Below, in pieces: positions 18,813 to 27,156 of a stretch of 64,000 nt of DNA (position 1 is the stretch's first letter; each line of letters begins with the position of its first letter). Source of the stretch: Ignavibacteriales bacterium (GTDB lineage Bacteria > Bacteroidota > Ignavibacteria > Ignavibacteriales > Ignavibacteriaceae); NCBI GenBank assembly GCA_016707115.1, contig JADJIH010000007.1, forward strand, positions 124,001-188,000, in the 5' to 3' direction. Under the pieces are notes generated by a model, which had not been told where the DNA came from, searched no databases, and saw nothing but the letters and a program-made list of their open reading frames with translations. The position numbers and the translations under genes were made by a program.

Positions 18813-18835
18813 AAATAATAATTTAGCTCAGAGAC

Positions 18836-19588
18836 TTATCTTGTCCAAGCGTATCTTCCGCCTAATTCCTCAAGCTGAGAGTTTGATCTTGTCCAAGCAT
18901 ATCTTCCGCCTAATTCCTCAAGCTGAGAGTTTGATCTTGTCCAAGCATATCTTCCGCCTAATTCCTCAAGCTGAGAGTTTGATCTTGTCCAAGCATATCT
19001 TCCGCCTAATTCCTCAAGCTGAGAGTTTGATCTTGTCCAAGCATATCTTCCGCCTAATTCCTCAAGCTGAGAGTTTGATCTTGTCCAAGCGTATCTTCCG
19101 CCTAATTCCTCAAGCTGAGAGTTTGATCTTGTCCAAGCGTATCTTCCGCCTAATTCCTCAAGCTGGGAGTTTGATCTTGTCCAAGCATATCTTCCGCCTA
19201 ATTCCTCAAGCTGGGAGTTTGATCTTGTCCAAGCGTATCTTCCGCCTAATTCCTCAAGCTGGGAGTTTGATCTTGTCCAAGCATATCTTCCGCCTAATTC
19301 CTCAAGCTGAGAGTTTGATCTTGTCCAAGCATACCTTCCGCCTAATTCCTCAAGCTGGGAGTTTGATCTTGTCCAAGCATATCTTCCGCCTAATTCCTCA
19401 AGCTGAGAGTTTGATCTGTTTTGTAAAATCAAATTATCAGTTGATTCATTAGAATTTGAAACACTAACTTGCTGCTCAACCAGAGTTGCATCGCCCTGAA
19501 CTCTGTATCTAACTGCTTCTTCAACCTGTGCGAATGAAGTTGCAATTAGGACAAACAGCAAAACAAACATGAATATAGATTTTTGCAT
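18836..19588 (-). CDS. secreted protein of 12 perfect 16-residue repeats
   Basis: I do not recognise the family. A Sec signal peptide (MQKSIFMFVLLFVLIATSFA, cleavage likely before QVEEAV) is followed by about 38 residues of unique sequence. Then come 12 identical copies of SNSQLEELGGRYAWTR, and the stop follows the last copy directly. There is no cysteine, lipobox or T9SS domain. Each unit has two arginines and a Gly-Gly; cutting at Arg or after GG would release many identical peptides. It could be a multi-copy peptide precursor, or a structural repeat such as a matrix fibre or amyloid. The ATG at 19588 is preferred to 19600, as GGTGGGAG lies just upstream and the signal peptide then begins MQKS. 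Control is by the sigma-54 promoter upstream. Confidence 0.85.
   Translation of the reverse strand: MQKSIFMFVLLFVLIATSFAQVEEAVRYRVQGDATLVEQQVSVSNSNESTDNLILQNRSNSQLEELGGRYAWTRSNSQLEELGGRYAWTRSNSQLEELGGRYAWTRSNSQLEELGGRYAWTRSNSQLEELGGRYAWTRSNSQLEELGGRYAWTRSNSQLEELGGRYAWTRSNSQLEELGGRYAWTRSNSQLEELGGRYAWTRSNSQLEELGGRYAWTRSNSQLEELGGRYAWTRSNSQLEELGGRYAWTR
18839..19414 (-). repeat. tandem array, 12 x 48 bp, coding
   Basis: Twelve contiguous 48-bp units encode the 16-residue peptide. Only three positions vary between units, and all three are synonymous: Tyr TAC in 4 units and TAT in 8, Ser TCC in 4 and TCT in 8, and Arg AGG in 1 against AGA in 11. Several neighbouring units are identical at the DNA level, which points to recent duplication or conversion. 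Copy number could vary between strains or be misassembled. Confidence 0.97.
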
Positions 19589-19645
19589 AGCTCCCACCAT
19601 GTAACTGATGAAATAATTATTATAACACTGAATTCATATTAAATT

Positions 19646-19667
19646 TAACTCCGCATAACTGGAGTTA
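19646..19667 (-). promoter_or_regulatory. stem-loop in 5' leader of the repeat-protein mRNA
   Basis: TAACTCC (19646-19652) and GGAGTTA (19661-19667) form a 7-bp stem with an 8-nt loop. It falls in the roughly 93-nt leader between the predicted sigma-54 start site and the ATG. It could stabilise the message or bind a regulator. Function is not shown by sequence alone. Confidence 0.5.
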
Positions 19668-19691
19668 GCCCTCTAATAAGTGTTAAAATAA

Positions 19692-19707
19692 GGCAATGAA
19701 AGTGCCA
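19692..19707 (-). promoter_or_regulatory. sigma-54 (RpoN) promoter of the repeat-protein gene
   Basis: The minus strand reads TGGCACTTTCATTGCC from 19707 to 19692. It matches the sigma-54 consensus TGGCAC-N5-TTGC exactly, with GG at -25/-24 (19706/19705) and GC at -13/-12 (19694/19693) and 10 bases between. The start site would be near 19681, giving a leader of about 93 nt. It lies between the sigma-54 activator gene and the repeat-protein gene, both on this strand. No rpoN gene is in the window. Confidence 0.85.
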
Positions 19708-19751
19708 CATAAGACTGTTAATAATTGAAAAATTTTGATGATTTGTTAGAT

Positions 19752-19774
19752 AAATCGGTCATAATTACCGATTT
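19752..19774. promoter_or_regulatory. dyad, probable upstream activator site for the sigma-54 activator
   Basis: AAATCGGT (19752-19759) and ACCGATTT (19767-19774) are perfect 8-bp inverted arms around a 7-bp spacer. The centre is about 82 bp upstream of the predicted sigma-54 start site. Activators with a Fis-type helix-turn-helix bind such dyads upstream of -24. The neighbouring gene at 19851 encodes one, so it is the natural candidate ligand. Binding is inferred. Confidence 0.65.
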
Positions 19775-19850
19775 TGAATGGGAATTAAGTTTTTTTTGTA
19801 AAAAATAATTACTTTAAAAATGAGTTAAAAGGAAAAGAAAAGCTTATTAG

Positions 19851-21236
19851 TTATTTCTTTTTTGCGACCAGAGTATCAAGTTTTGGTCTGGAAATTCCTA
19901 AAAGTTTTGCAGCTTGAGATTTGTTTCCGCCCACCTTTTCTAATACTTGAAGAGCATAATGTTTAGATAATTTCCTAAGATCTGTGGTACCATAATTTAA
20001 ATCCATTCGAATAACATTTTCAGGAACTTCTCCATTACTGGAATTAAATTGCATTACTGCAGGTACAGAGTTAATAAGATTAGAAAAATCGTTTAGAGTT
20101 AATTCTCCATTTTCTGATAGAAGAACAGCTCGTTCAATAACGTTTTTTAATTCCCGAACATTTCCAGGCCAGGGATATCCCAGAAAAAAATATCGCAATT
20201 CTTTACTTATTTTTTTTACTGACTTATTAAAAGTAAAATTAAATTCTTCAATAAAATGATCAGCCAGACTTACAATATCTTCACTTCTTTCATTTAAAGG
20301 AGGCAGTTCTATTGTAACTACATTTAATCGATGAAATAGATCTCTTCTGAAAGATCCTTCTTCAATCATTTGTTCAATATTTTTATTAGTTGCAGATATT
20401 ATTCTTGCGTTAACAGGAATATCAACAATACCGCCTAATCGTTTTATAACTTTTTTTTCAATTGCTCTAAGAAGTTTTGCTTGTAAATTTAAACTCATAT
20501 CACCAATTTCATCGAGGAAGAGAGTCCCATTTTCTGCAATTTCAAACAATCCAAGTTTTCTAGTTCTTGCACTAGTAAAGGCTCCCGCTTCATACCCAAA
20601 TAATTCTGATTCAAGAAGATTTTCGGGAATAGCAGTACACACAATATCAACAAAAGGATCTTTACGATTCTTTCCATAATTATGGATCGCTCTTGCAAAT
20701 AAACCTTTGCCGGTTCCTGTTTCGCCCAATAAAAGAATATTTGACGAACTTTGCTCAGATACTTTTTTTGCCAGATCGATAGTCCGAGAAAATTTTGGAG
20801 AACTGCCAATTATTCTTGCAAGATTATATCTTATGCTATCATCATCTCTTCGGGTAGTTGCAGAAGTCTTATATAATCCATTAGTGATAAGTTCTTTTAT
20901 ATAGGATGTAAACTTTACTATTTCATACGGAAATACAAATATATCGTGCAGACCCATTTTCGCAATTGTACTAACGAGTAATGCATTGTTATTTCTAATT
21001 ACAATAATAATTTTGTTAAGAATCTCTTTTTTAACTAGAGCAACTTCTGCTAATAGTCCTGAGGCCAATGAATCGATTTGCAATACTAATATTGTATCTT
21101 CTTCAGCTGAAAATAATTTGGGATTTGTAAACGCAATTGGAATACTTTCTAACTCAACCTGTCTTAAACCGGAGTTGATAGCACTGATATCATCATTATC
21201 AGAATATATTTTTATATTAACTTTTTTGGTATTCAT
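19851..21236 (-). CDS. sigma-54-dependent transcription activator (NtrC-like, pseudo-receiver)
   Basis: A 461-residue activator. The N-terminal ~125 residues fold like a CheY receiver, but the conserved lysine position reads VFPYE and the phospho-site is unclear (VLQIDS), so it may respond to a kinase other than a His kinase. The AAA+ domain (140-375) has Walker A GETGTGKG (171-178), Walker B GTLFLDEIGD (237-246) and a sigma-54 loop reading GAFTSA (218-223) in place of GAFTGA. A Fis-type HTH (NKSQAAKLLGISRPKLDTLV) closes the protein. Its ATG overlaps the Ser/Thr kinase stop by 20 bp, so they are one operon. It is the probable activator of the sigma-54 promoter 150 bp downstream. Confidence 0.93.
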   Translation of the reverse strand: MNTKKVNIKIYSDNDDISAINSGLRQVELESIPIAFTNPKLFSAEEDTILVLQIDSLASGLLAEVALVKKEILNKIIIVIRNNNALLVSTIAKMGLHDIFVFPYEIVKFTSYIKELITNGLYKTSATTRRDDDSIRYNLARIIGSSPKFSRTIDLAKKVSEQSSSNILLLGETGTGKGLFARAIHNYGKNRKDPFVDIVCTAIPENLLESELFGYEAGAFTSARTRKLGLFEIAENGTLFLDEIGDMSLNLQAKLLRAIEKKVIKRLGGIVDIPVNARIISATNKNIEQMIEEGSFRRDLFHRLNVVTIELPPLNERSEDIVSLADHFIEEFNFTFNKSVKKISKELRYFFLGYPWPGNVRELKNVIERAVLLSENGELTLNDFSNLINSVPAVMQFNSSNGEVPENVIRMDLNYGTTDLRKLSKHYALQVLEKVGGNKSQAAKLLGISRPKLDTLVAKKK

Positions 21237-24200
21237 TTAACTGAGTTTGATTGCCGATTAGAATTAATTTTTCTATGGCTTTTTTTCTTTCAGGATTATT
21301 AAAATAAGCTGTTCTTATTTTATTATTAGTAATATTTTCACCAATCATATTTACCAATTCATAGGCATAGTGTCGTGGTTTTTTCGCTTTATAAAAATTA
21401 CCTCGTTCCCAATAAGTTTCAGCGATTGTAAAAAGAATTTTCCAGGTCAGTTCGCTAATACTTTCTTCTTCAATCAAATTATATGCGCTCTCAAAATACT
21501 CTAGCGGCGATTTCAAATTTTCATTTTGGGTAAAGTATGCAATCCTTCCAAATAAATATTCTCGTTGTGCCTTGAATATAACATTTTGTTCAACATATTT
21601 TATAAAATCTTTATCAGAAAGATAAAACAATGCTTTATCAAATTTTCTTATATTTATTAAATGTTCCGATATTTTAATAATAGCATCTACATAAATACTT
21701 ACTTCCGGTATTTTATTTGCTATTTCTAAAAGCGAAGACATTTCAGTATTTAATTCAGGCGATTTAAGTTTACCTATTTTTAGTAATAATTTTAAATAAT
21801 TAAAAATTAAATTATTTCTTTCAGAATTATTTTCGTCAGTAAATAAGAAATATTCATATTGATTGACAATTCTTTCTAATTCTTCAGCATTTCCGATAGC
21901 AAACCAAAATATTCCCAACAAGTAAATATCATTAAGAGCTTCTTCCTTATTATTTAATTGATTAAAAATATTTAGTGCTTTATTAATATTATCATATGCA
22001 CTTTGATAGTCACAAGTGTGCAGATAAACTTCACCAAGATTACTTAGCGATAACCCTATTCCATTCTGATTTCCAAGGGCTGTAAATATTTTTTCAGAAC
22101 GCAACCAACTTTCACACGCCCTCTCGAAGTCATTATTTCCCTGATAAAAAACCCCATAATTTATGAGGATTAATGCCTCTTGTTCCAAATTGCCAATAGT
22201 CTGATTTAGTTTTATTGCTTCTTGCCAATATTTTGAGGCTGTATTCTTATCTCCAAGTATGTTATAAATAGTACCAATATTTACTTTTATACGTGCGATT
22301 CTATCAGTCAACTTTCTTTTAGGATAACTTTCTTCTGCAAGAATAAAATTCTTTAACGCTTGTTCCGGATTGTTTCTAAATTGAATTTCTATAAGACCTA
22401 AAAGATTAAAACATTTTTCTTTTTCTTCATCCATTAAATTTTTGTCTTCAAGCAATTTTTTACAATAATCCTCAGCTTCACTAAAATTATTCAAATCAAA
22501 TTCAGCATAAGCTATCTGAATCAGAATTTTTTGCTTAAATATAATATCGTTTACTGATAAGTGTAATTGAAGCAAAATGCTTTTCCCATCTTCAAGTTTT
22601 CTTAATCCAATCAGGCAAGTCCCTTTAATAAATTGCATCTGATTTTTATCCTCATCAGACATTTTTTCAAAATTTAGCTTGTAAATTTTTTCTAAGGCAA
22701 GTTTAAAATCACTTAGCTTATAAAGAGTTTTTACAAGTTCATATTTTAATGATATTAGTAATTTTTCATTAATATTAAACTGCAATACTTTTTCTAACAA
22801 GGATTTTTTATAAGCATAAGCACTAATTTCTTCAGCTTGAGTAATCTCCTTTTTAAAAAATTCAACAGATTGTTCGTACTCATTTGCAAGCTCAAATTGT
22901 CTTGCTAATTCCATTGTGTTGAAATCAGCGAACAATTTTTTAATTGAGTTAGCCAGAACTATATGAAATTTAACTCGGTTGCTGATGGTTGAGTAAATGT
23001 ATTTCTTAAAGTTATAAGAATTGATTCTGGGTGCATTACTAAGACTTAATGGATCTATAATGTTTTTTTTCTCCAGCTCATCAAGTATGGATTTTAGAAT
23101 TTCATGTTTAACATCCAGTAATGCTGCAAGCACGGTTTGCTCTATGGATATTTCAAATGCTGATATTATTTGGGCTAGTTTTAATTCAAGACTGTTCAAA
23201 TTACTAAGACGCATGCGGTATAATTCTTCGTGCGAACTTTGGAGTGCAAGGATTATATCTTCAGTTGATTCAAATGTGACTATAGCATTATTAAACTGAA
23301 TTACCTTTAGAAGTATTAAATCTTTTATAAACTGTTTAATATTTCCAGGTTGCAGATCAGAATAGAGTAAAATATATTTTTTTAACTCTGCTTTAGGAAA
23401 AGATGGAGAATAGCTTAAATCCAAAAACTCTGTGAGCTGATGATCAGTAAACTGATTAAGCTGAATAACACATAAATTATTTAAGGACGAGGAAGAATGA
23501 TCAAAATCAGAAGATTCGGTTAAAATTACTTTTATTCCCTTTACCTGGAATATTCTTATAATCTCAGTCAGTGATTCTTTCGTAAATTCATCATACATGT
23601 TATAGTCATCTAAAAGTAAGGTAAGCTCTATGTTCGCGGGTAAAGTATTAAATATCCTTTTTACTGAATCGAAAAAACTATTTGAAGAGTTATCAAAGAA
23701 ATCATTAATAATATCCGCATACTCTTTTTCCTTTTCACGATAGATAACTTCAGATAGTATAATTTTTCTAAAAATATACTTTACCGCTTCAAATCCTGAT
23801 TTGATTTTAGTGTTTTCAATAAATAATGAGTACTGTTTCTGACGGTAAATTTCCTGCATTAATGTTGTTTTTCCTGAACCGTCAAATCCGGTAACCGTGA
23901 AAACTTCATTACTTGTTTTGTCTTTTAGATAAGTGCTTAAAATGTTAAATGCATCTTTCCTATCACTAAAAACTTTAGCAGGGATTAAATCTTTAATAAC
24001 TTCAAAATCAATCGATATCTCTAAATCTAAAAGGATTTGTAATGCATTTTCATAACGCTCCTCAGGATTTTTCTTAATTAATTTTGATATAACCTTAATT
24101 AAACTATCAGAATAATTTGATGGGCCTAATTCAAAATCTTCTTCAATGTGAGCTTTATATATTTCAATTTCATTTTCACCAACAAATGGAAAACTTCCAT

Positions 24201-24819
24201 ATACAATTCGATAAAGCAGAATTCCCAAAGAATAAAAATCAACCCTATAATTATGTTGTTCGTTTTTTAAAAGTTCTGGTGCGATGTAAAATGCAGTGCC
24301 TTGAATTTCTTTTTCATATTCAGACATTGTGTAGCGTGCCAACCCAAGATCGATTATTTTAATAACAGGATTGCCATTTGTTTCAGAGACAAGAATATTT
24401 TCAGCTTTAAGATCGTAATAGATATAATTGGTTTGATGCAGATAATAAAGAACGGAACAAATTTGCTTGATAATTAAATTAAGTTTTTTTTCATCTTTCA
24501 ATCCGCTATAGTTTAATAACAGATTGGATGGAAAATATTCCATAGTTATAAAAGGAGAGAATTTTTCTATTTCAAGATCTTCATCTTCATCTTTTATTAA
24601 AACCTTACAAAGTTCAAATGACTTTATAATATTAGGGTGATCAAGTTTTTGAAGTATAAAATATTCTTCTCGAAACAATTCCAGTTCTTCATTTGATGCG
24701 GCTGGGGGTAAAAATTTAGCAGCTACTTCTCTTTCAGGAAATTCAGTATCTATTACATTGAATACTTTACTTCTTCCTTCGCCTAATTTTTTACTAACTA
24801 TGTATCTTTTATTAATCAT
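21217..24819 (-). CDS. Ser/Thr protein kinase-ATPase-TPR signalling protein
   Basis: A 1200-residue soluble protein. Residues 6-265 form a protein kinase, with glycine loop KLGEGRSKVF, lysine 35 in EVAAKFLP, catalytic loop YYDLKAEN (134-141), DLG (157-159) for DFG, and IAPELL. The HRD arginine is tyrosine, making it a non-RD kinase, yet the catalytic Asp and Lys remain. A STAND/AAA-type ATPase follows, with Walker A GFDGSGKTT (311-319) and LTLLLDDYN as Walker B. TPR repeats fill about 650-1190. This order resembles PknK/multi-domain kinases of Myxococcota. The ATG is 3 bp after the upstream permease stop, and its 3' end overlaps the sigma-54 activator, which is its likely target. Target and signal are inferred. 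Confidence 0.9.
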   Translation of the reverse strand: MINKRYIVSKKLGEGRSKVFNVIDTEFPEREVAAKFLPPAASNEELELFREEYFILQKLDHPNIIKSFELCKVLIKDEDEDLEIEKFSPFITMEYFPSNLLLNYSGLKDEKKLNLIIKQICSVLYYLHQTNYIYYDLKAENILVSETNGNPVIKIIDLGLARYTMSEYEKEIQGTAFYIAPELLKNEQHNYRVDFYSLGILLYRIVYGSFPFVGENEIEIYKAHIEEDFELGPSNYSDSLIKVISKLIKKNPEERYENALQILLDLEISIDFEVIKDLIPAKVFSDRKDAFNILSTYLKDKTSNEVFTVTGFDGSGKTTLMQEIYRQKQYSLFIENTKIKSGFEAVKYIFRKIILSEVIYREKEKEYADIINDFFDNSSNSFFDSVKRIFNTLPANIELTLLLDDYNMYDEFTKESLTEIIRIFQVKGIKVILTESSDFDHSSSSLNNLCVIQLNQFTDHQLTEFLDLSYSPSFPKAELKKYILLYSDLQPGNIKQFIKDLILLKVIQFNNAIVTFESTEDIILALQSSHEELYRMRLSNLNSLELKLAQIISAFEISIEQTVLAALLDVKHEILKSILDELEKKNIIDPLSLSNAPRINSYNFKKYIYSTISNRVKFHIVLANSIKKLFADFNTMELARQFELANEYEQSVEFFKKEITQAEEISAYAYKKSLLEKVLQFNINEKLLISLKYELVKTLYKLSDFKLALEKIYKLNFEKMSDEDKNQMQFIKGTCLIGLRKLEDGKSILLQLHLSVNDIIFKQKILIQIAYAEFDLNNFSEAEDYCKKLLEDKNLMDEEKEKCFNLLGLIEIQFRNNPEQALKNFILAEESYPKRKLTDRIARIKVNIGTIYNILGDKNTASKYWQEAIKLNQTIGNLEQEALILINYGVFYQGNNDFERACESWLRSEKIFTALGNQNGIGLSLSNLGEVYLHTCDYQSAYDNINKALNIFNQLNNKEEALNDIYLLGIFWFAIGNAEELERIVNQYEYFLFTDENNSERNNLIFNYLKLLLKIGKLKSPELNTEMSSLLEIANKIPEVSIYVDAIIKISEHLINIRKFDKALFYLSDKDFIKYVEQNVIFKAQREYLFGRIAYFTQNENLKSPLEYFESAYNLIEEESISELTWKILFTIAETYWERGNFYKAKKPRHYAYELVNMIGENITNNKIRTAYFNNPERKKAIEKLILIGNQTQLNEYQKS

Positions 24820-24822
24820 TGA

Positions 24823-26097
24823 CTATTTAATTGTGGGATTAAGAAATTTATTTATCTCTCTACCGATTTCATTAATACTTAACAAGGAGATTATTAAAGT
24901 AAATCCGGGAATAAATATTAACCACCATGATTGTGTTATATATTGTTGCCCGGCTTCAATCATGGAACCCCAGGATGGATATTCAGTTCCAGTGCCTATA
25001 CCTAAATAACTAAGAGCTGATTCTGCCAAAATCACATTACTGAGTTGAAAAATTAAATTGACAGTTACAGGAACAATAATAACAGGTAATATTTCTCTTA
25101 TCAACAGTTTGATATTTTTTAATCCAATTAATTTAGCAGATAAATAATACTCTTTACTTTTTATGGATAGCATTTCACTTTTAGTTACTTTAAATAGACT
25201 CATCCAACCTGAAAAACCTAAAACAATTATGATAGAAATAATACTATTGCCAAACAAAGCGATTATAAGTATAACTAAAAATATCGCTGGAAATGAAAGA
25301 AACAAATCTGTTAATCGACTTAAAAATAGATTTGCAAATCCACCTTGTTCAACTGCAATGAAAGCAAATGTTAATCCTAAAATAAATGACACCAAAACTG
25401 CCCCAAATCCAACCAACAAGGAGATTCTTGATCCATATACAATTCTTGTAAAAACATCTCTACCAAATTCATCTGAACCCAGTAAAAATAACTTGGATTC
25501 AATTAACGGCTTATTATTAATACTTACTAGTGAATTTTTATCAACATTAAACTGAAAACCTGACTGGTAATATATGGTTGAAGAATCAACTATCAGACTA
25601 TCGATAAATATAATATTTTCATTATACGATACTGGAACAACTTTGTTAATTAATTTCTTTAAATCATTATCATCATTCTTATTTGATCGATTTTTTAATT
25701 CTATATAATCTACCAATGAAAAGGGCGGGAGTAATTTTGTTACCGAAATGTTTTTTTGAAAATCAGGATGTTGAAGGGTTATAACTGGTGCAAAAATAAA
25801 ACATGCTAACAGCAATATTAATAATGAATCCGCTATTTTTAATCTACGCGAAAGTAATTTTTTAATTTTACCTGAACTTAGAATTGTTATAGGTAAAGTT
25901 ATAATAAGTAATAATGAGATTATATTATCAATCAATGATATATCGATAAGTGCAGATAAATTAATATTCCCTACAAAAAGCGATTGACTAAGCGCCAATA
26001 ATAAACATAACAAATTGATTAAATGTGTATACCTTATTACAGCTATTGTTAAAAGAACAATTAGAATAAAATGCCATATTTTGATTTTATTTAACAT
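24823..26097 (-). CDS. oligopeptide-type ABC permease (DppC-like) with long N-terminal extension
   Basis: A 424-residue inner membrane protein. The C-terminal half is a standard DppC/OppC permease: FLLGSDEFGRDVFTRIVYG near residue 207, then five or six helices and the EAA loop YLSAKLIGLKNIKLLIREIL that docks the ATPase. Usual DppC proteins are about 300 residues. Here some 200 extra N-terminal residues add about three helices and a polar stretch (about 130-200). Its ATG overlaps the DppB-like stop, and its stop is 3 bp from the kinase ATG. Peptide import is the family norm; no binding protein is nearby, so direction and substrate are open. Confidence 0.85.
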   Translation of the reverse strand: MLNKIKIWHFILIVLLTIAVIRYTHLINLLCLLLALSQSLFVGNINLSALIDISLIDNIISLLLIITLPITILSSGKIKKLLSRRLKIADSLLILLLACFIFAPVITLQHPDFQKNISVTKLLPPFSLVDYIELKNRSNKNDDNDLKKLINKVVPVSYNENIIFIDSLIVDSSTIYYQSGFQFNVDKNSLVSINNKPLIESKLFLLGSDEFGRDVFTRIVYGSRISLLVGFGAVLVSFILGLTFAFIAVEQGGFANLFLSRLTDLFLSFPAIFLVILIIALFGNSIISIIIVLGFSGWMSLFKVTKSEMLSIKSKEYYLSAKLIGLKNIKLLIREILPVIIVPVTVNLIFQLSNVILAESALSYLGIGTGTEYPSWGSMIEAGQQYITQSWWLIFIPGFTLIISLLSINEIGREINKFLNPTIK

Positions 26098-27083
26098 CAG
26101 TTGATTAATTCTTTCAAATATCTCTTATCCATTTTTATCTTTATAAGATCAGCAGCCAAATTTGAAAGCACCATCATTAAACCAGCTATAAAAGTGCATG
26201 CAATTACAAGAGGGAAATCACGATTTAAAATTGCAGTTACTGTTAATCGCCCCATACCTGGCAAAGAAAAAATGACTTCGGTAAGTAAAGCACCCCCTAG
26301 TAATATACCAAACTCAATTCCTGCAATAGAAATTAAAGGCTGAATTGAATTCGGGAGTAAATGCTTTTTAAATATTTCATTTTTGGTAAATCCATTGGCT
26401 CTTAAGTTTAGGATGAACGAACTACTTTTAACAGAATCAAAATTATCTCTTAGGTATTTATAAAAAACAGCAATGCCAGCTAATGATAGTGTAATCATTG
26501 GTAACACTAAATGGATAAAAAAGTCTGTAAGTTTTTCAATTGAATTAAGATCATCATGATAAATAGATTTGATTCCAGATGTTGGCAAAACATCAAGCTT
26601 AACTGAAAATATGTATACTAATATTAAACCAATAACAAATGTCGGCACAGAAAATAGGATAATAGAGAGTTTTGATAAATATCTATCAATCGATTTTCCA
26701 TGTTTTCTAAATGAATATTTGGCAAGTAAATATCCCAGCAGCAATTGTATTATAAAACTGATGGAGGAGAATATAAGGGTAAAAAGAAAATAATCTTTTA
26801 TCACTGTAAATACAGGCTGGCGATAGTTATAGGAGATTCCAAAATCCCCAGAAAATAAATTAAGCACAAATGAACTATATTGAACATAGATTGGCTTATC
26901 TAATCCGAATGATCTTGTTACACTTTCAGCTAATTGAGGACTTAACTGTGGAGAAAGGTATTTTTGAGTCGGATTACCGGGAGCTAATCTTATAAGTAGA
27001 AAAATAAAAGTAATTAATAATAGAAGAACGAGTATCGAGCTTGCAACTCTTTTTAGTATTGCCCAATAAAAATCTTTTTTCAT
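26097..27083 (-). CDS. oligopeptide-type ABC permease (DppB-like)
   Basis: A 328-residue inner membrane protein of the DppB/OppB family, with a normal length. The N-terminal helix leads into LLIRLAPGNPTQKYLSP, then FGLDKPIYVQYSSFVLNLFSGDFGISY, which is a family hallmark. Five more helices and the EAA loop (LRANGFTKNEIFKKHLLPNS) follow. It is the first gene of the minus-strand operon that continues through DppC-like, kinase and sigma-54 activator. It starts 73 bp from the divergent ATPase gene, so the two halves of the transporter share a control region. Confidence 0.9.
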   Translation of the reverse strand: MKKDFYWAILKRVASSILVLLLLITFIFLLIRLAPGNPTQKYLSPQLSPQLAESVTRSFGLDKPIYVQYSSFVLNLFSGDFGISYNYRQPVFTVIKDYFLFTLIFSSISFIIQLLLGYLLAKYSFRKHGKSIDRYLSKLSIILFSVPTFVIGLILVYIFSVKLDVLPTSGIKSIYHDDLNSIEKLTDFFIHLVLPMITLSLAGIAVFYKYLRDNFDSVKSSSFILNLRANGFTKNEIFKKHLLPNSIQPLISIAGIEFGILLGGALLTEVIFSLPGMGRLTVTAILNRDFPLVIACTFIAGLMMVLSNLAADLIKIKMDKRYLKELIN

Positions 27084-27156
27084 AGTAAGTAGAATTAAAT
27101 GCTAATAAATCTTTGGTTAATTTATTATTTTGATAAACAAATACAAAAGTTTAATA

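Noticed and set aside
18839..19414. Tandem array considered as CRISPR.
   Set aside because: There are no unique spacers; units are contiguous and nearly identical, in frame with a secreted protein, and no cas genes are near.
18841..19452. A 203-residue open frame on the plus strand across the repeat array (repeating LILSKHIFRLIPQAES).
   Set aside because: It is the antisense of the repeats: a 48-bp unit keeps any frame open. It has no ribosome site, signal or unique sequence. The minus-strand frame has the signal peptide, promoter and terminator.
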